A DNA stretch of 64,000 nt from Adiantum capillus-veneris (taxonomy: Eukaryota; Streptophyta; Polypodiopsida; Polypodiales; Pteridaceae). The notes under the pieces are model-generated. The model was not told where the DNA came from and ran no database searches. It saw only the letters and a program-made list of their open reading frames with translations. This document shows positions 22,684 through 33,670 of the stretch, piece after piece. Both the position numbers and the translations under genes were made by a program. The DNA is taken from the NCBI GenBank assembly GCA_014529385.2, contig CM043947.1:127160891-127224890 (forward strand). Direction: 5' to 3'. Each line of letters begins with the position of its first letter. Positions within the stretch are counted from its first letter, which is position 1.

Positions 22684-22949
22684 CTCACAAGACAATGCCT
22701 TTGTGAAAATATTTGCAAGGTTGTTCTATGTTGGCACATAAGCAAAGCTAATCTCTCCTGCTCAGGGCCTCTCCGTGACATAGTGGTAATGCACCTCAAT
22801 CTCGGGGGATTCACTATGTGTAAAACAACCATATCACGTGCGTTCGAGACATGTTTGTCAAACCCCTTATTTGTGAATTTTTTAGGAATATAATGTACCC
22901 TTTTCTTTTAAAATCTGTAAGTTTGTTTTTCAAATTTGAAAAAATAATG

Positions 22950-24442
22950 CCCTTTTGTATATATATTTTTGTAAGTTTCAAGAACTTTAAATACCATTTT
23001 GTTGAACTCACCTGATAGGTTACAATTTTATTAGGTGACCTCCCCAGAACCTCAATGTGCTTTGTGCGAGCATGAAAAACTGGGTTCCTTGCAAAACTAC
23101 CAATGTGCTCTGACTGTCAGTATAGATGATGCTGGCAATGTCTTGTCCAACACCCAAATCAGCCATAAGGCGTCTGAGCCATACACTCAATCATAGCTGT
23201 GAAGACTGCACTGTACTCAACCTCACAACTGGAAGTGGCCACAGTAGGTTGCTTCTTGCTCAACCATGAAATACATGAACTGCTAAGCATGAAACAAAAG
23301 CCACTTGTGGACACTCGTGTGTCATAAGAACCAGCCCAATATGAGTTTGAAAAAGCATGTAAATCTGGCGGCAATGATCCCCGCTTGGGATAAAACAAGC
23401 CAATATGAAAAGTGCCACTCAAGTAGCAAAAAATCCTCTTGACTGCTTGCCAATGCTTAGACCCTAGTCTATGCAAAAATCTGCTGACGTGTGAGACTGC
23501 AAAGTGAATATCTGCCCTCGTGTTGCATACATAAATGAGGCAGCCAACATCAATTTGGTAAAGAGTGACATCAGCAGGATCACCAGCATCATGTAGACTC
23601 AATTTCAAACCTTTTCCATGGGAGTGGCAATAGCTTTGCAATCCTCAAGTCCAAACCTACATAGCAATCTCTTTATGTAACCTTTCCTGACACAAGGCAA
23701 TACCACCATCACACTACTTAAACTGTATGTCCAAGTAATGGTGCAACAATTCCAAATATTTCATCTTGAAAGTAGCATTCAAATCAGCCTTAAATTCAGC
23801 AACATGTGCCTCATTGGGACCAATGATCATCAAATCATCCACATAAAGAACAACAATGAGAAGTACATCACCCTCACACTTGACATACAATGTGCTTTCT
23901 GTTGGACTATCACAAAAGCCTCGTTTGACCAAATGAGTGTAAGCTTTCTCATACTAAGCACGAAGATATTGCTTTAACCCATACAAAGCCTTCTTACATC
24001 TGCACACTTTGTCCTCTTGTCCTTTCTACAAAACCGCGAGGCTGCTCTACATAGACTTCCTCAAAAATGTCACCATTCAAGAAAGCAGTAACAATATCGG
24101 ATTGATGTACATCCCAACCAAAATGAGTTACCAATGCACATAGAAAACGAACAATAGTCATACGACAAGTGGGAGCAAAAGTTTCTTCATAATGTATGAC
24201 TTTCTGCTGCGCATAGCCTTTTGCAACAAGGCAATCAACCTCACTATCCGGCTTGCGTTTCAACTTGTAACCCAATTTGTACCGATGGACTTTTTTCTAG
24301 GAGGCAAATCACATAAAGTCCATGTGTCATTTTCTATAAGTGCATCATATTTTGATTGCATGGCAGCCATCCAATTTTTTGAACTCAGTGCTTCATCAAA
24401 AGATAGAGGTTCCTCTATATCACATAGGCTAGACACAGCCAA
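22950..24442 (-). pseudogene. Copia reverse transcriptase and RNase H, broken
   Basis: Fragments in order on the minus strand are SKNWMAAMQSKYDALIENDTW, then CLVAKGYAQQ...YEETFAP, then DVHQSDIVTAFLNGDIFEEVYV, the catalytic VLYVDDLMIIG near 23,850, and the RNase H segments YWAGSYDTRVSTSGFCF and WLSKKQPTVATSSCEVEY. The end (NPVFHARTKHIE) is reached by another frameshift near 23,050. Stops and shifts separate every block. The YVDD box is intact but the RNase H Asp cluster is altered (SNSYWAG for the usual DADWAG). Confidence 0.85.
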
Positions 24443-25135
24443 AGCATAACAATATGATGCCTAAAGTACGAGTAGACAAAGATGCATCCAATTTACTATC
24501 AGGCAAAGTGTACACTAGCAATTTTGGCATACCTCTAGCATGCTCATTTTTAGCACTTTCCTCATCAAGTACATCATGTACATCTGTATCAATGATAGGT
24601 TGATCTGTAACATTTTTAGAAACCCCCATAGGCTATACATTTGCCTCATTTGAATTTGCATTCGAACTTCCACCACTGAAAAGAGGCAATAAATTGTCAT
24701 AAATGTCCTGTGAGCTTACATTACTATCTCTAGTACATGACAACAAAGGCTGAAAAGAATCTTCCACAAACACAACATCACGTCATACCAAAATACACTT
24801 TGTTTGCAGATGGTACAACCTATAACCTTTGCTTTCAACACTACAACCAACAAAAATACATTTGACAGCCTTATAATCCAATTTTTTGCGTTGCGCTTGT
24901 GGCACTGAACCATAAGCCAAATAGTCAAAACACGCATGTGCTCAATAGAAGGCTTTCTATCATGCCATTATTCATATGGATTCATAGAATGAAGCACTTT
25001 TGTAGGACACCTGTTGAGTATATAAGTGGCACACATGACAGCCTCGAGCCAAAAAAAATGTGGTAAAGCTTGACTCTTGAGCATACATCGTGCCATTTCA
25101 GTGAGAGACCTATTTTTCCTCTCAGCAACACCTTT

Positions 25136-25438
25136 TTATTGAGGCGTATATGGAATTATACATTGGTGTTTTATCCCATCACTAGCCAAAAATGCATTAA
25201 ATTCATGAGACATATACTCCCCCCCTCGATCGGAAACGAAGGGTTCCCATAGTACATTTCGAGACATTTTCAGCCATAGCAAGAAATTTCTTGAAGCACA
25301 TAAACACTTGGACTTAGCTTTCAACGGATATACCCATGCATGCCTGGAGTAGTTGTCAATGAAAGTTACGAAGTACAAGTAATTTCTCAAGGGCGGAGTT
25401 TGCATAGGCCCACAAACATCACTATGCACAAGTTGCAA
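25136..25438 (-). pseudogene. Copia integrase core fragment
   Basis: Reads LVHSDVCGPMQTP, FVTFIDNYSRHAWVYPLK, then FVSDRGGEYMSHEFNAFL and IKHQCIIPYTPQ. These are the D, D and following blocks of the Copia DDE integrase; the catalytic Glu segment (NGVAERKNR-like) lies past a stop, in the broken region at about 25,110-25,135. Integrase inserts the cDNA into the genome; this copy cannot. Confidence 0.8.
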
Positions 25439-25641
25439 TCTGCATGTAGCACGAATGACCCATCCTTTGGAAACTTAGCACGCTATATTTTACCCAAAAT
25501 ATAGCCTTCACAAACATGTTTGACAGGTTCTTAAGGAGGCGGCAAAGGAGCAACTACATCAAATTTTTACAAACACAAAAAATTGGCAAAATTCAGATGC
25601 CCAAAATGTGCATGTCACAGTTTTGCATCTGAAACAGCCCT

Positions 25642-26316
25642 TTAATTTGCAACTGCATTTGCAAAATTTTGTCGACACTTGTCATACAAAGTGAGCTTAT
25701 ACATCCCACGACACAAAAGGCCAGATGCAGCAATTTCATCACCAAAATTGAGATCATGAACTGTACATTTATCATCCACAAATTTTACTATGAGACCAAG
25801 TCTAGCAAGTTCAAATACAGACAAAAGGTTCTTTTTGATCCCAGGTACATACAATGCATCAACAAGTGTGAAATAAGTGCCATTTGTAGTAGTAAGCACA
25901 ATCTTTCCAACTCCTTGAACATGATAAGAGGCATTGTTGGCACAAGTCACTGTATTCCCATGAGGGACAAACTCAATAGAGGTAAACAAATCACGATGTG
26001 AGGTAATGTGCTTTGTAGCACCACTGTCAAAATACCACACATGTGAATCTGTAGCAACTAACATACGTGCATCATCAGAATCTCCTTTGACAAAAGACTC
26101 TACAATCCCTGCACTTGTATTGGACTTGCATTTAGTGCACTCTCCACTAAATGCCCATTTTGCATCAACATCAATATCACAATCTCCTTTGACAAAAGAC
26201 TCTACAATCGTTGCACTTGTATTGGATTTGGCCTCTTTCTTCTTAGCCTCTTTTGCCTTCAATTTTAGACATTTCTTGATCAAGTGATCATTAGCTTTAC
26301 AATAATGGCAACACAT
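25642..26316 (-). pseudogene. Copia gag zinc knuckle, protease and pre-integrase
   Basis: The longest intact piece of this element (224 codons). It starts with the zinc knuckle CHYCKANDHLIKKC (CX2CX4HX4C). It then has a linker with a duplicated segment (SNTSA.IVESFVKGD twice), the protease WYFDSGATKHITSHRDLF with an intact DSG, and VDALYVPGIKKNLLSV. It ends with the GAG-pre-integrase segment (GLLCRGMYKLTLYDK). The internal duplication of about 90 bases is visible in the DNA at 26,080-26,220. Confidence 0.85.
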
Positions 26317-26371
26317 CTTATTTTTGACCTTATCAGCAGAATTGTGAGACGAAGTGCTACCATCAGAAGCA

Positions 26372-27156
26372 TTAGGAAAAAAAGTTTCGCCACTCGCAAC
26401 AGAACCATAAGAAATGGTTACATTTTTGTTCCCACCTTTTCTTTGAGATACAAAATAAAAGTGTGTTCAACTGCACACTGCCTAGTCCTGTTTTTTGTGG
26501 AAAGTGACTCTTGCAACAGCAATGGCATAATGCATCAAACCTGACAACTTCAAAATTTCCCTGGGTCATAAGTCTCCAAGTACTAGAAAAAGCCTGGTAA
26601 GAATCTGGCAAAGCATCAAGAACAGTCTGCACAAGTGAACTGTCAGAACTGACTTCTCTTGCAGAAATTAGTTTCTCATAACATCCTTGACACCAACAAA
26701 AAAAGTGTCAATTTCATTTTCCTCAGGCATAATCTTCGATTCCAGATGTTTACATAGCAAAGCAATTTTAGCCTCATTGTGGCTTGCATAAAGACCTGCT
26801 AGAATATCCCAAGCATGTTTTGCAAATTTTGTTGAATGAATGTGAGGAGTGATAGTGCGCTTCATAGACAATGGAATCAATGCATGAGCTTGCACATCTC
26901 TTACATCCCAACGAGCCTGCTTAGCCATAGGCAAAACAACTTTGACAGCAGCAAGCCTGACAGCAAAACCTGGAGCATCCTCAACATCGCCTGCATCCAC
27001 AATACTAGGACATACATCAATGCCCTGCACAATGTTCCAAACTCCCTTTGATACAAGTACATGTTGCATCATAGGGTGAATTAAATTGTCCCCATCCAAT
27101 CTGTCCTCAGCAGCAACAGCAAACATCTTGAACACATCTCTGTTGTTGTCAGCCAT
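26372..27156 (-). pseudogene. Copia gag (capsid region), frameshifted
   Basis: The probable start is MADNNRDVFKMF at 27,156. It is followed by LDGDNLIHPMMQHVLVSKGVWNIV, AKHAWDILAGLYASHNEAK, LCKHLESKIMPEENEIDTFF, a frame change, then VLDALPDSYQAFSSTW. This is the UBN2-type Copia gag. The capsid packages the element RNA. The frame is broken near 26,660 and again near 26,560. Confidence 0.8.
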
Positions 27157-27474
27157 GGAAAATGCATGCACGTGATGTGAAAACTGTCCAAAATGAGGAG
27201 AAACTGAGTGAGACCAGTATCTATTATATAGCACAACCCGCAGTAGACTGTATAGGACCTGTTATGCAGTAAATGGCACTGACAAAAATTCTGCACAAAA
27301 TGACAAAATTGCCTCTGCAGACTTGGCTATAGTGGAAACAAGGTCGAAATGAGCCCGAAAAGAAATTTTGAGCCCAAAATGACTTGCTGATGCTCGCCAA
27401 AACTTGTTGAAATCTAAGAAAACAAGCAGGGTGTTCTGGCGACGCTAGTGACTAAGCCCGAGAGGACATGACCA

Positions 27475-27486
27475 GCTCTGATACCA
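27475..27486 (-). other. Copia primer-binding site
   Basis: The minus strand reads TGGTATCAGAGC, two bases after the LTR end (CA on the minus strand). It fixes the direction of the element. Confidence 0.92.
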
Positions 27487-27488
27487 AT

Positions 27489-27740
27489 TGTTGGAATTAG
27501 GGTTGCAGAGAAACACACACAACTTGGAGAAGATGAAGGAAGCTCAAGGCACACAACAGAGAGTGTATTAATTAGGGTGCAATGGAAAGATAGATAGCCC
27601 TAGAGTGATGGGTGTATATACAATGCACGAGGGAAAAAACCTCCTAAAGAGGGAAAAAGTGCCCCGGCGGTCCTAGTGTGTTCACACATGTGGCAGTGAT
27701 GTGTTCACACACATCACTACCACATGTATATGGTAAAAAA
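27489..27740 (-). repeat. Copia 5' LTR
   Basis: Direct repeat of 20,333-20,560. It carries a local duplication of about 26 bases not present in the other LTR (GTGTTCACACATGTGGCAGTGAT inserted between two GTGTTCACACA blocks, split here over positions about 27,678-27,705). The outer end is placed between the shared TATGGTAA and the resumed tandem repeat. Confidence 0.75.
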
Positions 27741-28917
27741 TAATGATGTATTACTCTGATAAATATCTTATAATTATGTAGCTTTGTTAGTTAATTTCCC
27801 CCTTCTATTTTCAGCTAAAATCAGTCTATTTTGGCTTAATCAAATACTTAGACTAATTTTTTGTTAATGAGATAATTACCCTGTGTTCCTAACAATGTTT
27901 CCTAATTGTGACAACTAACTTAGGAATTTTTGACTTACTTACGTAGGTTTTCCATTAGTTTTGTAGTTAAAAACAACTAGTTTTTGTCCAAATAATTGCA
28001 AATTAATCAAAAAATTATGATACAAATTTTCTAGCTTCTTAACAACTTAATAGATCTATGATATTTATCTTGTACTAATCAAAGATTAATTATTATAATT
28101 AGTCTTAATTTAAGACTAAAAAGATTAAATTCAATTCTGATATGGTTTAATAATCAATTAGATTAATATCTCTAATCTTCATCTAAGTAATCAACAGATT
28201 ATTAAGATTTAAGAGAGTAATTTATAATGTAAAGAGGTTTAATCTTCTTAACTACTTAGATTAATTAAGAAAATAGAGGTACTTTAACATAATACTACTA
28301 ATTAAAAAGGGATTAGGCTAATTACCATTGATAATCAGCTAGAGTTTTTTCTCTCTAGTGATCTTTGAGTTGAGTTTCTCTCTATGTGAGAGAGAAATGG
28401 CAAGGTCTCCGAATCTAACTCATTTGTGAAGCGGTAGGGCCTATTTATAGTTTTTTTGGACATTCACAGGCTCTCTCTAACTAATTTTGGCAGTTCCTTG
28501 CAGCTCAAGCATCCCCCATCCTCAAGAAAGGGCCATTTGCTACTAATTCACTACCAAGTAGCTCCTGCTATCTCCTCCTACCAACTTTCCTGATTTAAAA
28601 ATTAACCCTGCTAATTTTCTAGGCTATTTGCTGCTATTTTCATAGATATCTGGGAAAATATCTGGGAGGCATTAGTAAAAGTCTATGCTTAAATGATTAT
28701 TACAACCATCTTTTCTTAGCAAATTAATTGACATTGAATCTTCCAAAGGGACTAGCGGGGTCAATTTTTGTTCGAACTTAATTCTGAAAATTTATAGCCC
28801 TAGGTTTGCCGTGCATAAGATTCCAAAAATACAAATTTTTATTGCTTTTGAGATAGTGTTTTACCTGTTTGTACGTCCAATGCTTCCTCCTAAGGCTTTG
28901 AGTTCATTTCTTTGCAG
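27741..28917. other. Non-coding AT-rich stretch
   Basis: Begins with the third copy of the 153-bp repeat. Further right it is AT-rich without coding motifs. It ends in TTCATTTCTTTGCAG at 28,903-28,917, a good plant 3' splice site just before the DUF7869 coding segment. Confidence 0.55.
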
Positions 28918-30480
28918 CTAGAATTGTGGAGACCTTACACAAATAGACATTTTACATGATGTCAACAAGACAATCGAGGGTATGAGTCTCAAGCCAATGT
29001 CTAGCACTACATTCAATAGGGTTTAAAATATAGAGTTTGTTAATGTAACCTTGTCAAAAACAAGTGATTTCTCCAAATGTGTTGTGTGTAGTCAGATAAA
29101 GTATCAACTAGAGTCAACAAAGGATGATGAGCTGATTGAACGTTTGAAGGATGAACGTAGAATTCACATGTTGCAACAACTAAGTTGTAGGAATGTGTAC
29201 TGCACCTGGCTTAAGTTCTTGCAATTGCAAAAGGATAAGTATCTATGCAGTATACATGATAAAATGGACCAAAAAAAGACACCAATACCTAGATTGCGTG
29301 TGAACTCAAAAGACTATGCGAATATCAACTGCAAGTATCAATAACAAGTATGATAACACATGGACATGGACATGGCCATGGGATGTATGGTCACTTCTCA
29401 CTTAATGGTCTATGGCCTTTAAATCCCAATGCTACAATTGGTTCCCTTGCATTATGCTTACAGGATTTGGAAAGAACAAAAAACCATGGACTGGGGGATT
29501 TATTCCATGATGGTATTCCATGTAGCAATGTAACTTTATTCAATGCATTGAGCTCAAGTATGGCTCTAGACCACCAAAATAGATGAGTGGATACCATGTC
29601 CACTCATGTATTTTGAAAATTGCCTAAGAATATATTGCTATAGTTAGATAATTCTGCAGGAGAGAATAAGAATCGATATTTATTTGAATACTTATCCTTG
29701 CTAGTTGCCAAAGGTGTTTTGAAAACGGTGCATTTGGGATTCTTAATGGTGGATCATACACATGAGAACATAGATGCAATGCTTAGTAGGTTCTCCAAGA
29801 GATTGCAAACAGGAATGACATTCACTTTTCCACATTTGATGGAACATTTCCAAAAATGTGAAAGCTAAGCTTTGGAACCCTTTTTGACGACACAAGTACT
29901 TGACTTCAAATCATTTGTTAAAGGGTACATGTGTGATGGACAAGATGCTCGAGCTCAACACTCTAAGCCACTTCAATTTTGTTTCTATATGCAAGGTGAA
30001 ATCCCAAGAATGCAATAAAAAATTCACCCCAAATCACCTGATTGGATGCCAAGGGAGTCAAGAATTGATTTGTGGAAAAAATATTATCAAGGGAAACCAA
30101 AATTTCCATTAGGCTGTCCAGATGTGGTACCTTTATCAGACTATATGAGGGATACTGTGCTTGTTATTCAAAGGATTAAGACTTATCTTGAATTCTAGAA
30201 AATATATTCTCTCTCAAAGGAAAAGGACCACGATTCTAAAAAATACATAGAGCCAATTATTCTTTATTGGAAAAACATAATTAGTGAGCTTGAACAACCA
30301 ACCAATAAACACACTGGTGAACATATATCATTTTGGCCAAAGACTACAAAGAGTCATCAAATGCAACAGATAAAGGAAGATAGAGATAAGTTTCAAGAAT
30401 ATGAAGAATCGAATGATCACTATGTTGGTCCTCAAAGTGCAAGGTGCATGAAGCTTTTAGGCCTCAAATTGATGTAAGAA
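28918..30480 (+). pseudogene. DUF7869-type transposon protein, C-terminal part, broken
   Basis: Pieces in order are DVNKTIEGMSLKPMSS, then SDFSKCVVCSQIK, HDKMDQKKTPIPRL, then in the next frame ITHGHGHG...GHFSLNGLWPLNPNATIGSL and LQDLE, then DNSAGENKNRYLFEYLSLLV, FLMVDHTHENIDAMLSRFS. This is the order of the DUF7869 family (CxxC, DKMDQ, HG, DN..GENKNR, GHTHEDID), with GHTHE changed to DHTHE. The conserved acidic residues look like a DDE-type core, but that is inference. Stops occur near 29,022, 29,343, 29,585 and later. A charged tail follows to about 30,470. Confidence 0.7.
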
Positions 30481-30564
30481 AAGTGGATTTTGTTGTTGTG
30501 AGACTTATCCGATATGGCTAGTAGTTGTAGAGTCAGATGTTGATGTAGATAGATCATCTCCTAA

Positions 30565-30960
30565 CTACAAGAAATTTTTCATTCAATAGGGGCACCCAAA
30601 CATAAAAAAAGAAATCCCACAATCTAAGAATAGTATAAGGATTTTTGGAAAAAGAATTGGTGCTACAATCTTGTTGACCAAAAGCGTTGGGAGTGTGTTG
30701 ATGAAGTTGTATGGTCATGGAATCCAAGGGGTGGGAGACTTGCAGAAGCATTAAAATCCCATTGAATGTTGTGGAGAAGGCACAAGCTATCTTAATAGGA
30801 GAAAATGAATAACATTTCATATTCATATCTTGGTGTTTTTTTTTTCCCTTGTGTATGTATAATTTTACGAGGTGTTTATTAACACCAACATGAAAATAAA
30901 ATTTTAATGGAAAAATAGGTGTTTTTCAACACCACCATTTTCTTGAGAATCTATCTCTTT
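30565..30960. other. Possible small CACTA-like non-autonomous element
   Basis: The left end reads AACTACAAGAAATTTTTC, one base off the CACTACAAGAAA terminus of CACTA elements. The right end reads CCATTTTCTTGAG, a loose inverted match. Between them are two short inverted repeats, GGTGTTTATTAACACC near 30,871 and GGTGTTTTTCAACACC near 30,919. There is no clear target duplication, so the call is tentative. Confidence 0.25.
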
Positions 30961-31809
30961 GTCTAATGTAGCACAAGGACTCTACAACAAAACTTATTTT
31001 TAACATTCCCAAATTTAACAAAATTTTCCTAAATCAAATGGGGATCAGGATTCCATAGGCATTGAAATTAGTCCCAAAGTTGTGGGATTTTCCCATTTCA
31101 TCTAAAATGGTGTTACTAAATCCAACTTGATCACTTGAGGACAAATAATATGGGCCAAGTACTCACATGAACATGAAGAATATGGCTTAGGAACACATTA
31201 TTAATCTTAATATGTATACAGTTAAACAAAACTTGTCACTCTTGAATAGATATTAAAAGGGTGTAAGAAAATGTGTCCTATGCCCATGTATATCTTGTAC
31301 ATCAGTGGAAATCATTTTCTGCATAAGCACCCTTAACATGTTCAAAGTGTTTATGAGAGTGAAGAGCATGACCAAATAGTCACCATAACACCCCCATGCA
31401 CTACACCATAGCCCATAGATATCACCGCTCAGCAGGCTAGAAAATGCTAGTAGCATAGATATCTTAAGCTTTCGCCATACAAGGATGTCCCACTTTTCTA
31501 TATTAGCATGAGTACTTGTGGTAGTCCATTTATGTCCCTCACTATTGAATCTTAGACATGCTTGGAAACACTATCAAATATTTCCTACATAAATAAAAAC
31601 CCTTGTTTGAGTGCTATATGATATCTATGTACATTTGATACACTACCTAATCAACAAATCTCTACTACCTCATTAGTAAAACAGTGAAAGTAAAATTCTT
31701 AGTCTCAACAAATTATTTAAATACTTCTTAAAAATCCAGAAGATTGTTTTCTAATTGAAGCTTAAAATTATTTACAATCATGAAAAATAATTTGATGTAC
31801 ATTATGAGT
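30961..31809. other. Non-coding stretch
   Basis: No coding motif, repeat array or promoter that I can support is visible on either strand. Confidence 0.55.
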
Positions 31810-32750
31810 TTATTATTGTTGTTTCTTAGCCCGCATAGCATGCTTCTTCATATTGATATGGTGCTGATAAAATCATGGATCTATACCTTGCATGTCAAAG
31901 TGATCTCAAGCGATAATATCCAAAAATTCCTTCAAGAGTAGGATGAGTTCCTCCCATAATGCCAATTACAATTTTGCACCGATCTTGACTAATTTTGGTT
32001 TCTCTTCAAATCCCAAATCAATTATCTAGACCTCATCTTCTATGGTACAATCGATCAAATTCATTTTTCATACAAAAAATCTCTCATGATGTAAAATTTC
32101 CCAAGATCCAATGGTAACAAACATGCAATTTTTCACAGTGTCTTCCCATGTGATTTTACCATGAGTCCTACAATAGTTTAGCCACATTGATAGCCACAAG
32201 GAACCATGGGTTTCCTTGGTATTGTTGCTCAATTAATTGCACATCCACCAAGCACAAAGACAACAGGTCTTGATTAGCTTTCAAAAAATCTTCCTCTTCC
32301 TCATCAGATAAGCCTTTCTTTATATTGATTGTTTTTGCAATAATAAGGCCCAAAATATTTTGCAATAGTAACCACTTCCTTAAAGGGTAGTTTGTATTTG
32401 TGATGACCCCTCCTAACAGCCAAACAACGTGTTGCCATTTTTGTTTGTTGCAACTAAGGTCAACTCAACAAATGTTGATAGTCTATTGCAACATCCTAAA
32501 AATCCACCACCACTAGGGATCTCATAAAAGACACTCTAGTCACTTTGAGGACTACTACTATAAGTATGCTGAAAGGCCACACACGATGTTGATCAACCAT
32601 ATGGACTAGAAACAATCCCGATGAGGGTTTCAACCAACCATATTTTTGACATGTGTTTGAAGCCACAATGTTGACCCTAGAATCGCCATTGACTAGCAGA
32701 TTAGTATTTTCTTGCCCATGAAAGTGTACCATGATCATTGGAACTTTGGT
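31810..32750 (-). pseudogene. Ty3/Gypsy fragment: protease to start of reverse transcriptase
   Basis: On the minus strand a retropepsin-like segment reads NLLVNGDSRVNIVASNTCQKYGW (D-G-S in place of DTG/DSG) with a following MVDQHRVWPFSI. A linker follows with LSLCLVDVQLIEQQYQGNPWFL and KLVKIGAKL. The segment EFLDIIA, stop, DHFDMQGIDP then marks the entry to Gypsy reverse transcriptase (usually DVFAW.y.DMPGIDP). The Trp codon has become TGA. It is cut off before the RT catalytic core and abuts a Copia fragment on the right. Confidence 0.75.
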
Positions 32751-32779
32751 ATCTATAAATAGGATTGAAAATATTGGAA

Positions 32780-33670
32780 TGGATTTACATACAAAGTGCT
32801 TTCTATTGGACTGTTACAAAAGCATAATTTGACCAGATGAGTGTTACCTTTCTCATACCAAGCACAACGAGACTACTTCAACCCATACAAAGCTTTCTTA
32901 CATTTGCACACTTTATCCTCTTGCCATTTCTTGACAAAACCACAAGGCTGCATTACATAAACTTCCTCAATATTTCACCATTAAAGAAAGCAGTAACAAT
33001 GTGTCATCGATGTACTTCCTCAAATATGTCACCCCATTAAAGAAAGCAGTAATGTTTGACTGATGTACATCCCAACCAAAATGAGCTACCAATGCACATA
33101 GAAAATGCATAGTAGTCATACAACAATTTTCTTCATAATCTATGCCTTTTTGTTGTCCATAACCCTTTGGAACAAGTTGAGCCTTATAGCGATCAATCTC
33201 ACCATTCGGCTTGCATCAACTTGTAAACCCACTTTGTACCAATGGCCTTTTTTCAAGGAGGCAAATCACAGAAAGTCCATGTGTCATTTTTTATAAGTGC
33301 ATCATATTTTGATTGCATGGTAGCCATCCAATTTTTTGAATTATGTGCTTTATCAAACGATAGAGGTTCCTCTACATCACAAAAGCTAGAAACAACCAAA
33401 GCATAACAAAAGAATAACAATCCGATGCATAAGATGCATGGCCAGAATCTAAACGAGTAGGACTAGAAAAAGGTGCATCCAATTTACTATCATGCAAAGT
33501 ATGCACCTACCATTTTGGCATACCTCTAGCCTACTCATTCTCAACCCTTTCCACATCATGTACATCTGCATAAAAAATAGAGCATTTTCAAAAAATCCCA
33601 TAGGATGTACATTTGCCTCTTTGGAGTTTAAAAAGAGACAAAAAACTATCGTAAATGTCTTGTGAGCTTA
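32780..33670 (-). pseudogene. Second Copia copy, RT-region fragment
   Basis: This segment aligns with 23,870-24,720 of the Copia at 20.3-27.7 kb in the same orientation, for example ACCCATACAAAGC.TTCTTACAT and TCATATTTTGATTGCATGG. It encodes the N-terminal half of RT with many stops. No LTR is attached. The homology stops at about 33,670 in GAGCTTACAT and resumes at about 35,278. Confidence 0.85.

Larger units (their letters stand above)
20333..27740 (-). mobile_element. Ty1/Copia LTR retrotransposon, degraded, carrying a nested element
   Basis: The two LTRs are direct repeats beginning TGTTGGAATTAGGG on the plus strand (20,333 and 27,489). The primer-binding site complementary to initiator Met tRNA (TGGTATCAGAGC) lies at 27,475-27,486 on the minus strand, two bases inside the right LTR, so transcription runs leftward. 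The order gag, zinc knuckle, PR, integrase, RT, RNase H on the minus strand is the Copia order. Many stops and frameshifts mark it as dead. A 1,993-bp element (20,691-22,683) sits between RNase H and the 3' LTR. The exact outer LTR ends and target duplication are not resolved. Confidence 0.9.
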
